A stretch of DNA of 64,000 nucleotides from assembly GCA_965207025.1 (NCBI GenBank), contig OZ242258.1, forward strand, positions 2,604,001 to 2,668,000, written 5' to 3'. This DNA comes from Bin87 sp034423595 (GTDB lineage Bacteria > Chloroflexota > Dehalococcoidia > Lucifugimonadales > UBA3495). The position numbers and the translations under genes are program-made. The notes under the pieces are model-generated. The model ran no database searches, was not told the origin of the DNA, and worked only from the letters and a program-made list of their open reading frames with translations. The stretch's first letter is position 1; each line of letters begins with the position of its first letter. Positions 25,582 to 33,534 of this stretch are shown one piece after another.

Positions 25582-27318
25582 TCATTCGGACAGGCCGACG
25601 CGGTGGTCGAAGAAATAGAGACTGGACGGATGGGGCGAGAAATCGGTGACCTTGTCGCTGATGCCGAACACCATATTCATGTGCGCCACCGGCAAGAACG
25701 CCGTTTCTTCGGTGATGATTTCCAGGGCCTCGCAGGCGATCTGCTTTCGACCCTCTACGTCGGACACCGATACGGAAGGCCCGACTATTTCCGCCAGGGC
25801 GGTGTTGTCATAGTGCCCGTAGTTGTTGCCGCCCGTGCCTCCGGCGTCGGCTCGTAGTCCGGCGAACTTGCTGATGTTGAACACCGGGTCTCCGCCGCCT
25901 TCCACAACACCGTTGTACCAGCCGAAGAGGTCCCAGGCAGGTTCCTTAACTACCGACCATTCGGTGATGAGCACCTCGGCCTTGATGCCCACATCGGCGA
26001 GCATGGCCTGAGCGGCTTCAGCCATAATCGGCAGTTGGAACCGCTGCGGGTAGCCGCCGATAATAATTTCCAGCGGCTGGCCATCCTTGTCCAGGATACC
26101 GTCGCCATCGCTGTCCGCGTAGCCGGCCTCTTCGAGCAAATGGCGGGCTTCTTCAGGATCATAGGCGGGCGCCTGTACGTCGGGACACGAGACCACCACT
26201 TCCGGCAGCATAAACTCGGCGAATGAGCCGGCTCCGGAGGGCGCCACCAGGCCGGCAATGCTCTCCCGGTCAATGGCGTGAGCCACCGCCCGACGCACCA
26301 GCGGGTCGGCCAGCGTGCCGCGCTCGAAGTTCACCCACCATAGCACGAGGGCAGTGCCGAGGCCGGCGGTCACGGTTTGCGTGCCCGAGTGGGCCTCAAT
26401 CACCTGCGCTCCATCCGGTGAGACATTGATGATGACATCAACGTCTCCGGCCTGCAGCGCCAGCTCCCGGCTATTGGTGTCTGGGATCGCGATGCTGTTG
26501 ATGCCAGCCAGCGGTGGCGTTCCACCCCAATAATCGTCGTTGGCTACGCTGTCAAGGTGTTCCAGCTGGACGTATGCCGTGGGAATGTAGGGCCCGGTAA
26601 GGGCGCGCGCCTCGATGAAATTGCCCTCGCCGGCAGCGTCGGCCGCCACGGCATCGTGGATGCCGAATACGGGGGTAATCAACAAGCCAGGCAACGTGGG
26701 CTGCGGCACCGTCGTGGTGATGGTAACGGTCTGCGCATCCTTAACCGCTATCGTGTCAGCAGACAATATATCCGCTGCCGCTTCCGACAGCCGAATGGCC
26801 CGCTCCAGGGAAGCCTTGACCGCTTCAGCATCCAACGGGTTGCCATTGTGGAACTGGACGCCCGACCGGATTTCGATTTCCCAGGTCAAAGGATCCACAT
26901 GCTCGGCTCCCGTTGCCAGCCACGGCTCGGGACTGAGGGTGCTTCCCGACAGCCGGAACAGGTTTTCCGACATTGCCGATTGGTTCGCGACCCAGCCGCT
27001 CTCAACCGGATCCAGGGGGCTGTCCAGCCAGATGACGCCGGCGTTCAGCGTGGGCCGATCCAGGGTGGTGTCAGCTTTTGACTCGGCCTGAGGTTGCGCC
27101 GGGGACGACGATTCCGATTGTTGGGCCGGAACGGCGGTCGGGGCCGGTTGTTGAGGCGCGGCGGCGGCCGGCGCGGTTGGCTGTGGGTTACTGACCGCCG
27201 CTGGCGGAGCCGGCTCGCTGGGCGCTGCGGGAGCCCCGCAGGCCACCGCCAACAGCAATACAAGACCGACTCCTGCGGCCATTGCGGGTTTGAAACGCCG
27301 TATCGATAATTTTCTCAT
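25582..27318 (-). CDS. ABC substrate-binding lipoprotein (peptide/nickel SBP family 5), riboswitch-controlled
   Basis: 578 residues from the ATG at 27318, preceded by AGGAGGACAAAC. The signal peptide ends in the lipobox LLAVACG (C27), followed by a long Pro/Ala/Gln-rich linker, so the protein is membrane-anchored. SBP family 5 features include VTWEIEIRSGVQFHNGNPLDAEAVKASLER and FERGTLADPLVRRAVAHAID. The domain contains DSDGDGILDKDGQPLEI, an EF-hand-like D-x-D-x-D-G loop. It is a close paralog of 30626-32362. The upstream cobalamin riboswitch suggests the ligand is cobalt, a corrinoid or a related compound, not peptides; that is inference. Confidence 0.9.
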   Translation of the reverse strand: MRKLSIRRFKPAMAAGVGLVLLLAVACGAPAAPSEPAPPAAVSNPQPTAPAAAAPQQPAPTAVPAQQSESSSPAQPQAESKADTTLDRPTLNAGVIWLDSPLDPVESGWVANQSAMSENLFRLSGSTLSPEPWLATGAEHVDPLTWEIEIRSGVQFHNGNPLDAEAVKASLERAIRLSEAAADILSADTIAVKDAQTVTITTTVPQPTLPGLLITPVFGIHDAVAADAAGEGNFIEARALTGPYIPTAYVQLEHLDSVANDDYWGGTPPLAGINSIAIPDTNSRELALQAGDVDVIINVSPDGAQVIEAHSGTQTVTAGLGTALVLWWVNFERGTLADPLVRRAVAHAIDRESIAGLVAPSGAGSFAEFMLPEVVVSCPDVQAPAYDPEEARHLLEEAGYADSDGDGILDKDGQPLEIIIGGYPQRFQLPIMAEAAQAMLADVGIKAEVLITEWSVVKEPAWDLFGWYNGVVEGGGDPVFNISKFAGLRADAGGTGGNNYGHYDNTALAEIVGPSVSVSDVEGRKQIACEALEIITEETAFLPVAHMNMVFGISDKVTDFSPHPSSLYFFDHRVGLSE

Positions 27319-27450
27319 GTTTGTCCTCCTAGACGTTTTGTTGAGTTGCCAGTGAACACTGTCCCTTAGCGTCCGGCCCACCGGTTCGGGTGAAACGGAA
27401 TGGGCGTTGCCTGCGTCGGCCGGGGGCAAATCGGCTCTCGAGGGCACAGC

Positions 27451-27481
27451 AAAAGCCCCGTCCGCACTTGGTGAACGGGGC
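27451..27481 (-). terminator. Intrinsic terminator between riboswitch and lipoprotein gene
   Basis: Read on the minus strand: GCCCCGTTC, loop, GTGCGGACGGGGC, then TTTTGC. It lies about 90 bp downstream of the riboswitch aptamer and 130 bp before the lipoprotein ATG, a place expected for a transcription attenuator. The surrounding 52 bp (27446-27497) recur at 30556-30607 with two or so differences. Confidence 0.75.
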
Positions 27482-27570
27482 GTATTCACGGGCATCCTGT
27501 CGCATTGGTCAGCCATGCCCGATTTACCGGTAAATCCGCTTCACTCGTTCCGCGAAGTGCAGCCAGAATC

Positions 27571-27770
27571 CACCTGAGGCAGGCTTCCTGGCTCATGGCT
27601 GATAGCGACGACTCTCCACCTTCCCATCCGCACTGGGCGGACAGTGGTTTTCGTGTACATCCCGCTTTGCAGGGATACCAACGGGAGAGCGTCTCGCCAA
27701 TTACAGTGGCGCGACCGCACCGGATTTGCACCGGATTTCCTTTTGTCCCGCATTGTCCATAGGTTGTCGC
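27571..27770 (-). promoter_or_regulatory. Cobalamin (AdoCbl) riboswitch
   Basis: On the minus strand the aptamer core reads AAATCCGGTGCAAATCCGGT, then GCGGTCGCGCCACTGTAA (plus-strand 27701-27740). About 110 bases later comes AGCCAGGAAGCCTGCCT (27577-27593). These are the conserved CCGGUGCAAAUCCGG, GCCACUGU and AGxCAGGAxxCCUGCCU elements of the B12 box in the correct order and spacing. The downstream terminator at 27451-27481 would be the expression platform. It should lower expression of the lipoprotein-permease operon when cobalamin is plentiful. Outer limits are approximate. Confidence 0.92.
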
Positions 27771-27934
27771 CGAAGAGTTTCGGCAGACTATGGGAACGCG
27801 GGTCACCGACAGGTGTTGGTTGGAGTGTTCAGTTGTTAACGTCGATAACCTAGCACGGCAGGCAGTTGGGGTCAACCTAACGAACTTGGCAATCGGGTAT
27901 CTGCTGGGAAACCGGCGCCAGGTTCGGCGGACAC

Positions 27935-29035
27935 TCAGCCGCTGCCCGCCCTTTGGCGCTGCGGTTCGCGCACGCGGGGTATTCGGCCCTTGGTCCGTCC
28001 GATCCGCCAAACCGTCACGCCACCCTGCGCGTCGAGGGCAGCCAGGGCCTTACCGTCAGGCCGCCAGTACAATTCTGCCACTGTGTCCGCCACAGTCGCG
28101 GCCCCAATCGCGCCTCCGGATCCATTTTTCCGAAGCGACCAAAGAACCACTGCGCCATCCCGGCCCCCCGATGCCAGACGCAACGCGCCGGGAGCGAACG
28201 CTAGAGTGGAGACGGGTTCAACGTGAAACTTCAGGCTGCCGGGCCGCGTGCCTTCGGGACCGTCTCCGTGGAAGCTCCAGACCGTCGCTATCTCTCCTCC
28301 GCTGGTGGCCAAAAGAGTGCTGCTGTCATCGAAAGCCAGGGCCGACGGCTTGGCAGGATATCCCGTCATCTCGGAATCCCTCTCCGTGGAGCGACGCCAG
28401 AAATGCACCGAGTTGTCCTGGCTGCCGCAGGCCACGATATCGCCGTCCGAGCTTAATACCATCGAAACCAGGGATCCCTGCCACTCCATCTTCTGGTGAA
28501 GAGCTCCCGTGGTCGGGTTGAAGAACGACACTCGACCGTAACAGGCCGTCGCCAGCTCCCCTGCGTTCGACCAGGCGATGGCGCTGACCGTGCTGGGGTG
28601 ATCTTCAGACCTCCAAATTTCCGCGCCGTCTGCGTCATACACGTAAACCTGACGGGAGCATGAGGCCGCCAACCATTGGCCGTCCGCCGACCACGCCACG
28701 TTCTCCACCCAATCGCTTCCGACGTCAATGGCCTGACTCACCTGACCTTCGGCGGCGCTCCAAACCAGGACCCGTCCGTCCTGGCCGGCCGTGGCGAATG
28801 TGGTTCGGCTCGGGTGGACCGCCATCGCCAGCACGCCACCTTCGTGAACACCGGGGTGCTCCCAGGCGGTTGCGCCTGACTTGCCGTCGAGTGCGTAAAC
28901 GCCGCCCTCAGCATCACCGACCATCAGCGCCTCACCATTCAGGCTCCACCCCCCGGCGATGGCGTAATCCCCGACCGCCGCGGACCAGCCCCGGCGAAAA
29001 ACACCCATCGGGGTGTCGACATTTAGATCAGACAT
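27935..29035 (-). CDS. WD40 beta-propeller protein
   Basis: 366 residues made of WD40-type blades, for example VLAMAVHPSRTTFATAGQDG with RVLVWSAAEG, VSTLAFAPGALRLASGGRDG with AVVLWSLRKNG, and KALAALDAQGGVTVWRIG. About seven blades can be counted. There is no signal peptide or membrane helix, so it is probably a cytoplasmic scaffold. Its start overlaps the end of the CobW-family gene by 13 bp, indicating translational coupling. A pairing of WD40 with a CobW GTPase suggests a metal-homeostasis role. Confidence 0.86.
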   Translation of the reverse strand: MSDLNVDTPMGVFRRGWSAAVGDYAIAGGWSLNGEALMVGDAEGGVYALDGKSGATAWEHPGVHEGGVLAMAVHPSRTTFATAGQDGRVLVWSAAEGQVSQAIDVGSDWVENVAWSADGQWLAASCSRQVYVYDADGAEIWRSEDHPSTVSAIAWSNAGELATACYGRVSFFNPTTGALHQKMEWQGSLVSMVLSSDGDIVACGSQDNSVHFWRRSTERDSEMTGYPAKPSALAFDDSSTLLATSGGEIATVWSFHGDGPEGTRPGSLKFHVEPVSTLAFAPGALRLASGGRDGAVVLWSLRKNGSGGAIGAATVADTVAELYWRPDGKALAALDAQGGVTVWRIGRTKGRIPRVREPQRQRAGSG

Positions 29036-30444
29036 GCTTTGAACCCCTCCCGAATGCCCCGCTCATCGAGGTTGCGGCCAATGAATACCAGCTGATTCCG
29101 CCTAATCTCGTCCCCCCATTCGCGATCCGGCTGGCCGTCAAAGAGCATATGAACTCCCTGGAAGACGAAGCGCTGCGACTCGCCGGCGACGCTGATGAAC
29201 CCCTTCATGCGAAAGATGTCCACACCGCTCTCAGCGAGCAGTCTGCCAAGCCAGGTGTTGAGCCTTCCCGGGTCACAGTCGCCGTCAATCTCGATAGCGA
29301 TGGAGCCAACGGTGTCGTCGTGTTCGTGCTGAGCGACCCAGGTTCTCTCGGCCACGGCGGGGACTGCCGCTCCCTTGATGCGTTTCGCGCCTTCCTCTAT
29401 GCATTCAGGCTCGGCGCAGAAGTTGCCCCCGAGTTTGAAAGCCTCTCCATCCGCGTTCGTCAGTTGGAGATCGAACTCTTCCGGAAGATGCTGGGTGTAG
29501 AAGCCGGCCTGCACCGGCGCATCCACATCCAGGAAGAACGATTTGCGCCCCGGGGCATCAAGCTGCAGGTTCACATGCTTTCCGACGGGGAACTCTTCGC
29601 CCGGGCCAATGGCCTCGGCAGGTTCGGCATACTCCCGTACGCACCACTCTGCGCCCTCACGGAGGGCAGTGTCGTCCGTACCCTGGTCGGACACGACTAC
29701 CAACGACATCGACGGATCAGGCCCTTCCGCCAGGCTGAGTTCGTAGCGGCCAATATCCAGCGAATAGACGCCGGTCCATTCGAATGGATACTCCGGCTCG
29801 AGGAAGGTGGGACGACGCTCGAGCACCTGGTCCAGGTCGAATGCGCCGAGGTTGAGCACAGTATCGACGGGGACGTCCGCCATCTCGCTGCGCACCACGC
29901 GCGCCATTCGGTTCATGTCTCGGAGCCGGGCTTCGAGGCCGTCCAGCTTCTCGTTGTTCACGAGGTCGGTTTTGTTGAGCACGAGGACGTCCGCGAACGC
30001 GATTTGCTCCGTGCTTTCGTCGCTCCGGCCGAGCTGCTGATCGATGTGAGCAGCATCAACCAGCGTGACGATCCCATCCAGCGCGTACTCGGCGCGAAGC
30101 TCGTCGTCCATGAAGAACGTCTGCGCCACCGGACCGGGATCGGCCAGCCCCGTGGTCTCCACCAACACGTAGTCGAACTTGTCCCGGCGCTTGTTGAGAT
30201 TGTTGAGCACCCGGATCAGGTCTCCACGCACCGTGCAGCAGATGCAGCCGTTGGACATCTCGAAGACCTCTTCGTCGGCGTTGATGACCAGGCCCTGATC
30301 GATACCGATCTCCCCATACTCGTTTTCAATCACGGCGATGCGCTTGCCGTGTTCCTCAGTCAAGATACGGTTGAGCAGAGTCGTTTTGCCGGAGCCGAGG
30401 AAGCCGGTGAGGATGGTAACCGGTACTTTTTGTTGCGTGGTCAT
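29023..30444 (-). CDS. CobW/COG0523-family metallochaperone GTPase
   Basis: 473 residues from the ATG at 30444, which has AAAGGAGGA upstream. The G domain has the Walker A GFLGSGKTT (residues 14-22), the metal-binding CxCC in SNGCICCTVRGD (C67, C69, C70), VETTGLADPGPVAQT and the NKTD motif in VLVLNKTDLVNN. The C-terminal CobW_C part includes WLGRLLAESGVDIFRMKGF. A His/Asp-rich stretch WVAQHEHDDTVGS may bind metal. COG0523 proteins deliver zinc, cobalt or other metals. Here it sits between two metal-type binding-protein genes and shares an upstream palindrome-like site with one of them. Confidence 0.92.
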   Translation of the reverse strand: MTTQQKVPVTILTGFLGSGKTTLLNRILTEEHGKRIAVIENEYGEIGIDQGLVINADEEVFEMSNGCICCTVRGDLIRVLNNLNKRRDKFDYVLVETTGLADPGPVAQTFFMDDELRAEYALDGIVTLVDAAHIDQQLGRSDESTEQIAFADVLVLNKTDLVNNEKLDGLEARLRDMNRMARVVRSEMADVPVDTVLNLGAFDLDQVLERRPTFLEPEYPFEWTGVYSLDIGRYELSLAEGPDPSMSLVVVSDQGTDDTALREGAEWCVREYAEPAEAIGPGEEFPVGKHVNLQLDAPGRKSFFLDVDAPVQAGFYTQHLPEEFDLQLTNADGEAFKLGGNFCAEPECIEEGAKRIKGAAVPAVAERTWVAQHEHDDTVGSIAIEIDGDCDPGRLNTWLGRLLAESGVDIFRMKGFISVAGESQRFVFQGVHMLFDGQPDREWGDEIRRNQLVFIGRNLDERGIREGFKACLI

Positions 30445-30468
30445 GTGAGATCCTCCTTTGGGTATTAT

Positions 30469-30483
30469 TGATATAAAGTATCG
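30469..30483. promoter_or_regulatory. Candidate operator upstream of the CobW-family gene
   Basis: TGATATAAAGTATCG lies 25-39 bp before the start codon. It matches the perfect palindrome at 32335-32349 (reverse strand TGATACAAAGTATCA) at 13 of 15 positions. The region also looks like a promoter. The binding protein is unknown; a metal-responsive repressor is the natural guess. Confidence 0.4.
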
Positions 30484-30560
30484 ATTAGAAGGTTGGGCAT
30501 AGTACACTGCGGACGGTCTCGCTGTCAACCGGGTGAATTAACCGTAATTGTGAGGACAGC

Positions 30561-30591
30561 AAAAGCCCCGTCCGCACTAGGTGGACGGGGC
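30561..30591 (-). terminator. Intrinsic terminator after the second binding-protein gene
   Basis: On the minus strand: GCCCCGTCC, loop, GGACGGGGC, then TTTTGC. It lies about 35 bp past the stop of 30626-32362, so it ends that transcript. It is a near-copy of the terminator at 27451-27481. Confidence 0.82.
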
Positions 30592-30625
30592 GTATTCACG
30601 GGCATCCGGTCGGCGTGGCCGGTAC

Positions 30626-32362
30626 TCACTCGGTCAGGCCGATGCGGTAGTCGAACATATAGAGCCGATACGGGTGTGGCTCGAACCCGGTAACCTGCTC
30701 GTTGACACCATACATCATGTACACGTGCGCCACCGGCAAAAGCGCAGTTTCGGCGGCAACCACGGCCAATGCCTCGCAGGCGATGTTCTTCCGCTCCTGA
30801 ATGTCCGACACCGGCCCCGCCTGAGCTATGATGTCCACCAGCCCCGGATTGGAGTAGTGTCCATAGTTGTTGGCTCCGCCGTCGGTGCCGTCGGCGTGCA
30901 GTCCAACGAACTTGCTGACGTTCAAAACCGGGTCTCCGGCATCGACCACGTTGTTAAACCATCCAAAGAGGTCCCAGGTCGGCTCCTTTACCACCGACCA
31001 TTCGGTGATGAGCACCTCAGCATGGATTCCCACCTCGGACAGCATGGCTTGGGCGGCCTCCGCCATAATAGGCAGTTGGAACCGCTGCGGGTAGCCGCCG
31101 ATGATTATCTCCAGAGCCTGCCCTTCTTTTTCAACGATGCCGTCGCCGTCGCTGTCGGCGTAGCCGGCCTCGGCCAGCAGTTCACGGGCGCGCTGAGGGT
31201 CGTAACTCGGCCCGGCTACTCCGGGGCAGGACGCCATCGCCTCCGGAAGCAAAAGGTCGGCGAATGAACCCGTCCCCGCCGGTGCAACGACTCCGGCGAT
31301 GCTTTCCCGGTCAATGGCATGGCTCACGGCTTGGCGTACCAGCGGGTCGGATAGCGGGCCCCGCTCGAAATTGACCCACCACATCACCACCGAGGCGCCC
31401 TCGCCGGCCGTTCGGCTGTGCAGACCGGGGAGGGAATTGAGAAGTTCCACCCCTTCCGGAGATATGTTGATGGCAAAGTCAATGTCGCCGGCTTGCAGGG
31501 CCAGTTCCCGGCTGTTGGTGTCTGGGATGGCAATGTACTCGATGCCGGCCAACAGGGGAACTCCGCCCCAGTAATCGTCGTTGGCCACGCTGCTCAGGCG
31601 TTCTTTGCGAATGTACTCGGTGGGGATGTAGGGGCCGGTCAGCGCTTCCGCAGTCACGAAGTTGTTTTCACCAGCAGCGTCAGCCGCGGCCGCGTTGACG
31701 ATGGCCGTGTTGGAATTGGTCAACAGCCCCGGCAGTGTCGGCCGCGGCTTGGTAGTAGTGACAATGACCGTCTGGTTGTCTTTGACTTCCACGCTTTCAA
31801 GCGCCAGTCTTTCCGCATCCCCCGGCGATAACCGGACGGTCCTTTCCAATGACGCTTTGACCGCCTGAGCGTCCATCACCGCACCGTTGTGAAACCTGAC
31901 ACCGGAACGCAGCTCAATCTCCCAAGTCACCGGGTCCAACCGCTCAGCGCTCGTGGCCAGCCACGGCTCCGGGCTGAGATCGATTGCAGACAAGCGAAAC
32001 AGGTTCTCCGCCATGCCCCCTTGAATGGCCACCCATGATCCCTCCACCGGGTCCAGTGGGCTGTCCAACCAGATGAAGCCGGCATTCAGAATGGGACGTT
32101 CAACTTCGGCATCAGCGACAGCAGAAGCCGGCCCGCGTTCGGCAGTCTGTTCCGCCGGTTGTTCCGAGGATGCGGTATCTTGAGAAGGTTGCCGTGGAAC
32201 CGTGGTTGCTGCCGGAAGCGCCGGCGGTTCGGTGGCGGAAGGCGGCGAGACGTTTTCCGTGGTAGCGGCAGGCGCTCCGCAGGCAAGCACCACAATAAAC
32301 AGAACCACCAGCGCACCCGGCAAGATAAGTTGCCTGATACTTTGTATCAATATATTGGGCAT
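30626..32362 (-). CDS. Paralogous ABC substrate-binding lipoprotein (SBP family 5)
   Basis: 578 residues, the same length as 25582-27318 and very similar throughout (for example both have ELALQAGD, IIIGGYPQRFQLPIMAEAAQ and VLITEWSVVKEP). Signal peptide with lipobox VVLACG (C28), then a Pro/Thr/Gln-rich linker. It keeps the DSDGDGIVEKEGQ loop. GGAG lies 8 bases before the ATG. It has no permease or ATPase genes of its own and ends at a terminator, so it probably shares the DppBC-type permeases. No cobalamin box is seen upstream; instead a palindrome overlaps its first codons. Confidence 0.9.
   Translation of the reverse strand: MPNILIQSIRQLILPGALVVLFIVVLACGAPAATTENVSPPSATEPPALPAATTVPRQPSQDTASSEQPAEQTAERGPASAVADAEVERPILNAGFIWLDSPLDPVEGSWVAIQGGMAENLFRLSAIDLSPEPWLATSAERLDPVTWEIELRSGVRFHNGAVMDAQAVKASLERTVRLSPGDAERLALESVEVKDNQTVIVTTTKPRPTLPGLLTNSNTAIVNAAAADAAGENNFVTAEALTGPYIPTEYIRKERLSSVANDDYWGGVPLLAGIEYIAIPDTNSRELALQAGDIDFAINISPEGVELLNSLPGLHSRTAGEGASVVMWWVNFERGPLSDPLVRQAVSHAIDRESIAGVVAPAGTGSFADLLLPEAMASCPGVAGPSYDPQRARELLAEAGYADSDGDGIVEKEGQALEIIIGGYPQRFQLPIMAEAAQAMLSEVGIHAEVLITEWSVVKEPTWDLFGWFNNVVDAGDPVLNVSKFVGLHADGTDGGANNYGHYSNPGLVDIIAQAGPVSDIQERKNIACEALAVVAAETALLPVAHVYMMYGVNEQVTGFEPHPYRLYMFDYRIGLTE
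32335..32349. promoter_or_regulatory. Perfect palindrome over the start of the second binding-protein gene
   Basis: TGATACTTTGTATCA, two 6-bp arms around TTT, covering codons 5-9 of the lipoprotein gene. A near-match lies just upstream of the CobW-family gene. Such a position would let a repressor block transcription or early elongation. It is inferred from symmetry and recurrence only. Confidence 0.45.
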
Positions 32363-32581
32363 AATAATTCTCCAACTGGGTTTCGATGGACAAAAATCCC
32401 TCTACCGGCTTTGGTTATTTGCGGTGAGCGAGTTAAGCCGGATTGATAAGCGTGGGAATCTAGCAAGGACTTCTGTGGTTGTCAACAACAATACGGAGGT
32501 GTTGACGGTTGCCGGGTTGAGGGTGTTGTGGCAACATTGCGGCGAAAAACAGCGGATGGATGAAGTATAAGGAGTGGAGAG

Positions 32582-33376
32582 ATGAGCCTGGACATATTTG
32601 ACGTTTCGGGTCAGAAGGTGTTGCTGACGGGAGCGGGACGCGGTATAGGCAAAGGCATTGCGCTGGCATTCGCGCAGGCGGGCGCGGACGTGGCGGTTAC
32701 GGGGCTAACACCCACGGGAGTGAACAAGGTTGCGGAGGAAGTGCGAGCGTTGGGTCGGGTGTGCCTGCCGCTGACGGGCGACGCGACCACTGCCGCGGAC
32801 ACCGACGCCATCGTAGCGCAGACCATCGCGGAGTTCGGCCACATCGACACGCTGGTGAACTGCGTGGGCGACGCCATCCGCAAGCCGGTGGCGCAGTTGC
32901 CGGGGAGCGACATTCCCGGCATGACCGAAGAGGAGTGGCACAGCATCGTTGACATCAATCTTACGGAAGCGTTCCAGGGTTGCCGCGCCGTCGGGCCGCA
33001 TTTGCTGGAACGGGGGCAGGGCAACGTCATTAATATCAGCGGGTGGGCGTCGTTTCGCGGCCGGCCGATGTCGGCGGCGTACGATGCGGCTAAAGCCGGC
33101 CTGATGCGGTTCACCGAGGTGGTGGCGCAGGAATGGGCGCCCCACGGGATACGCTGCAACGCAATCGCGCCGGGGAGTTTCCCGGATCCCGAGCAGATGT
33201 CGGAGGAAGCGTTTGCGGCGCGGGATGCCGGGGCCGCCGATTCCGTCCCGCTGGGTCGCGTTGGGCGATTGATTGAGGTGGGCTACCTGGCGGTGTACCT
33301 GGCGTCGCCAGCCGCCGCTTACGTTACGGGGCAGACCTGGGCGATTGACGGCGGCGTGAGCATCAAGCATCCGTAA
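32582..33376 (+). CDS. SDR-family oxidoreductase (FabG-like)
   Basis: 264 residues, classical short-chain dehydrogenase. The cofactor motif is LLTGAGRGIGKGIALAFAQA, the NAG-like strand is LVNCVGDAIRKP (N replaced by C), the catalytic serine is in NVINISGWASF, and Y-x-x-x-K is AAYDAAKAGLMRF. The C-terminal YVTGQTWAIDGGVSIKHP is typical. RBS GGAGAG before the ATG. It lies upstream of the acyl-CoA synthetase with a repeat between them, so the two may share a catabolic role. Substrate unknown. Confidence 0.9.
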   Translation: MSLDIFDVSGQKVLLTGAGRGIGKGIALAFAQAGADVAVTGLTPTGVNKVAEEVRALGRVCLPLTGDATTAADTDAIVAQTIAEFGHIDTLVNCVGDAIRKPVAQLPGSDIPGMTEEEWHSIVDINLTEAFQGCRAVGPHLLERGQGNVINISGWASFRGRPMSAAYDAAKAGLMRFTEVVAQEWAPHGIRCNAIAPGSFPDPEQMSEEAFAARDAGAADSVPLGRVGRLIEVGYLAVYLASPAAAYVTGQTWAIDGGVSIKHP

Positions 33377-33426
33377 CCGGTTTTTTACATGGATGCACAG
33401 GATGAACAGGATTTTATTGATGTGAG

Positions 33427-33515
33427 CTTTCTGGATTCCCGCTTTCGCGGGAATGACGGGTGGATGCGGGAATGACAGATGGATCCAGGAATGACGGGTT
33501 TCAGGAATGACGGGT
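33427..33515. repeat. Partial interspersed repeat (ttctggattcccgctttcgc class)
   Basis: Contains ttctggattcccgctttcgc plus gggaatgacggg, followed by three further short gaatgacgg/ggaatgac units. This is the right half of the element at 11851 and 20014, partly repeated. Confidence 0.78.
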
Positions 33516-33534
33516 TTAATGTGGGAGTTTTACG

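Noticed and set aside
32362..32581. Second cobalamin riboswitch before the paralogous lipoprotein gene
   Set aside because: The CCGGTGCAAATCCGG and GCCACTG elements are absent; only a short palindrome is present.
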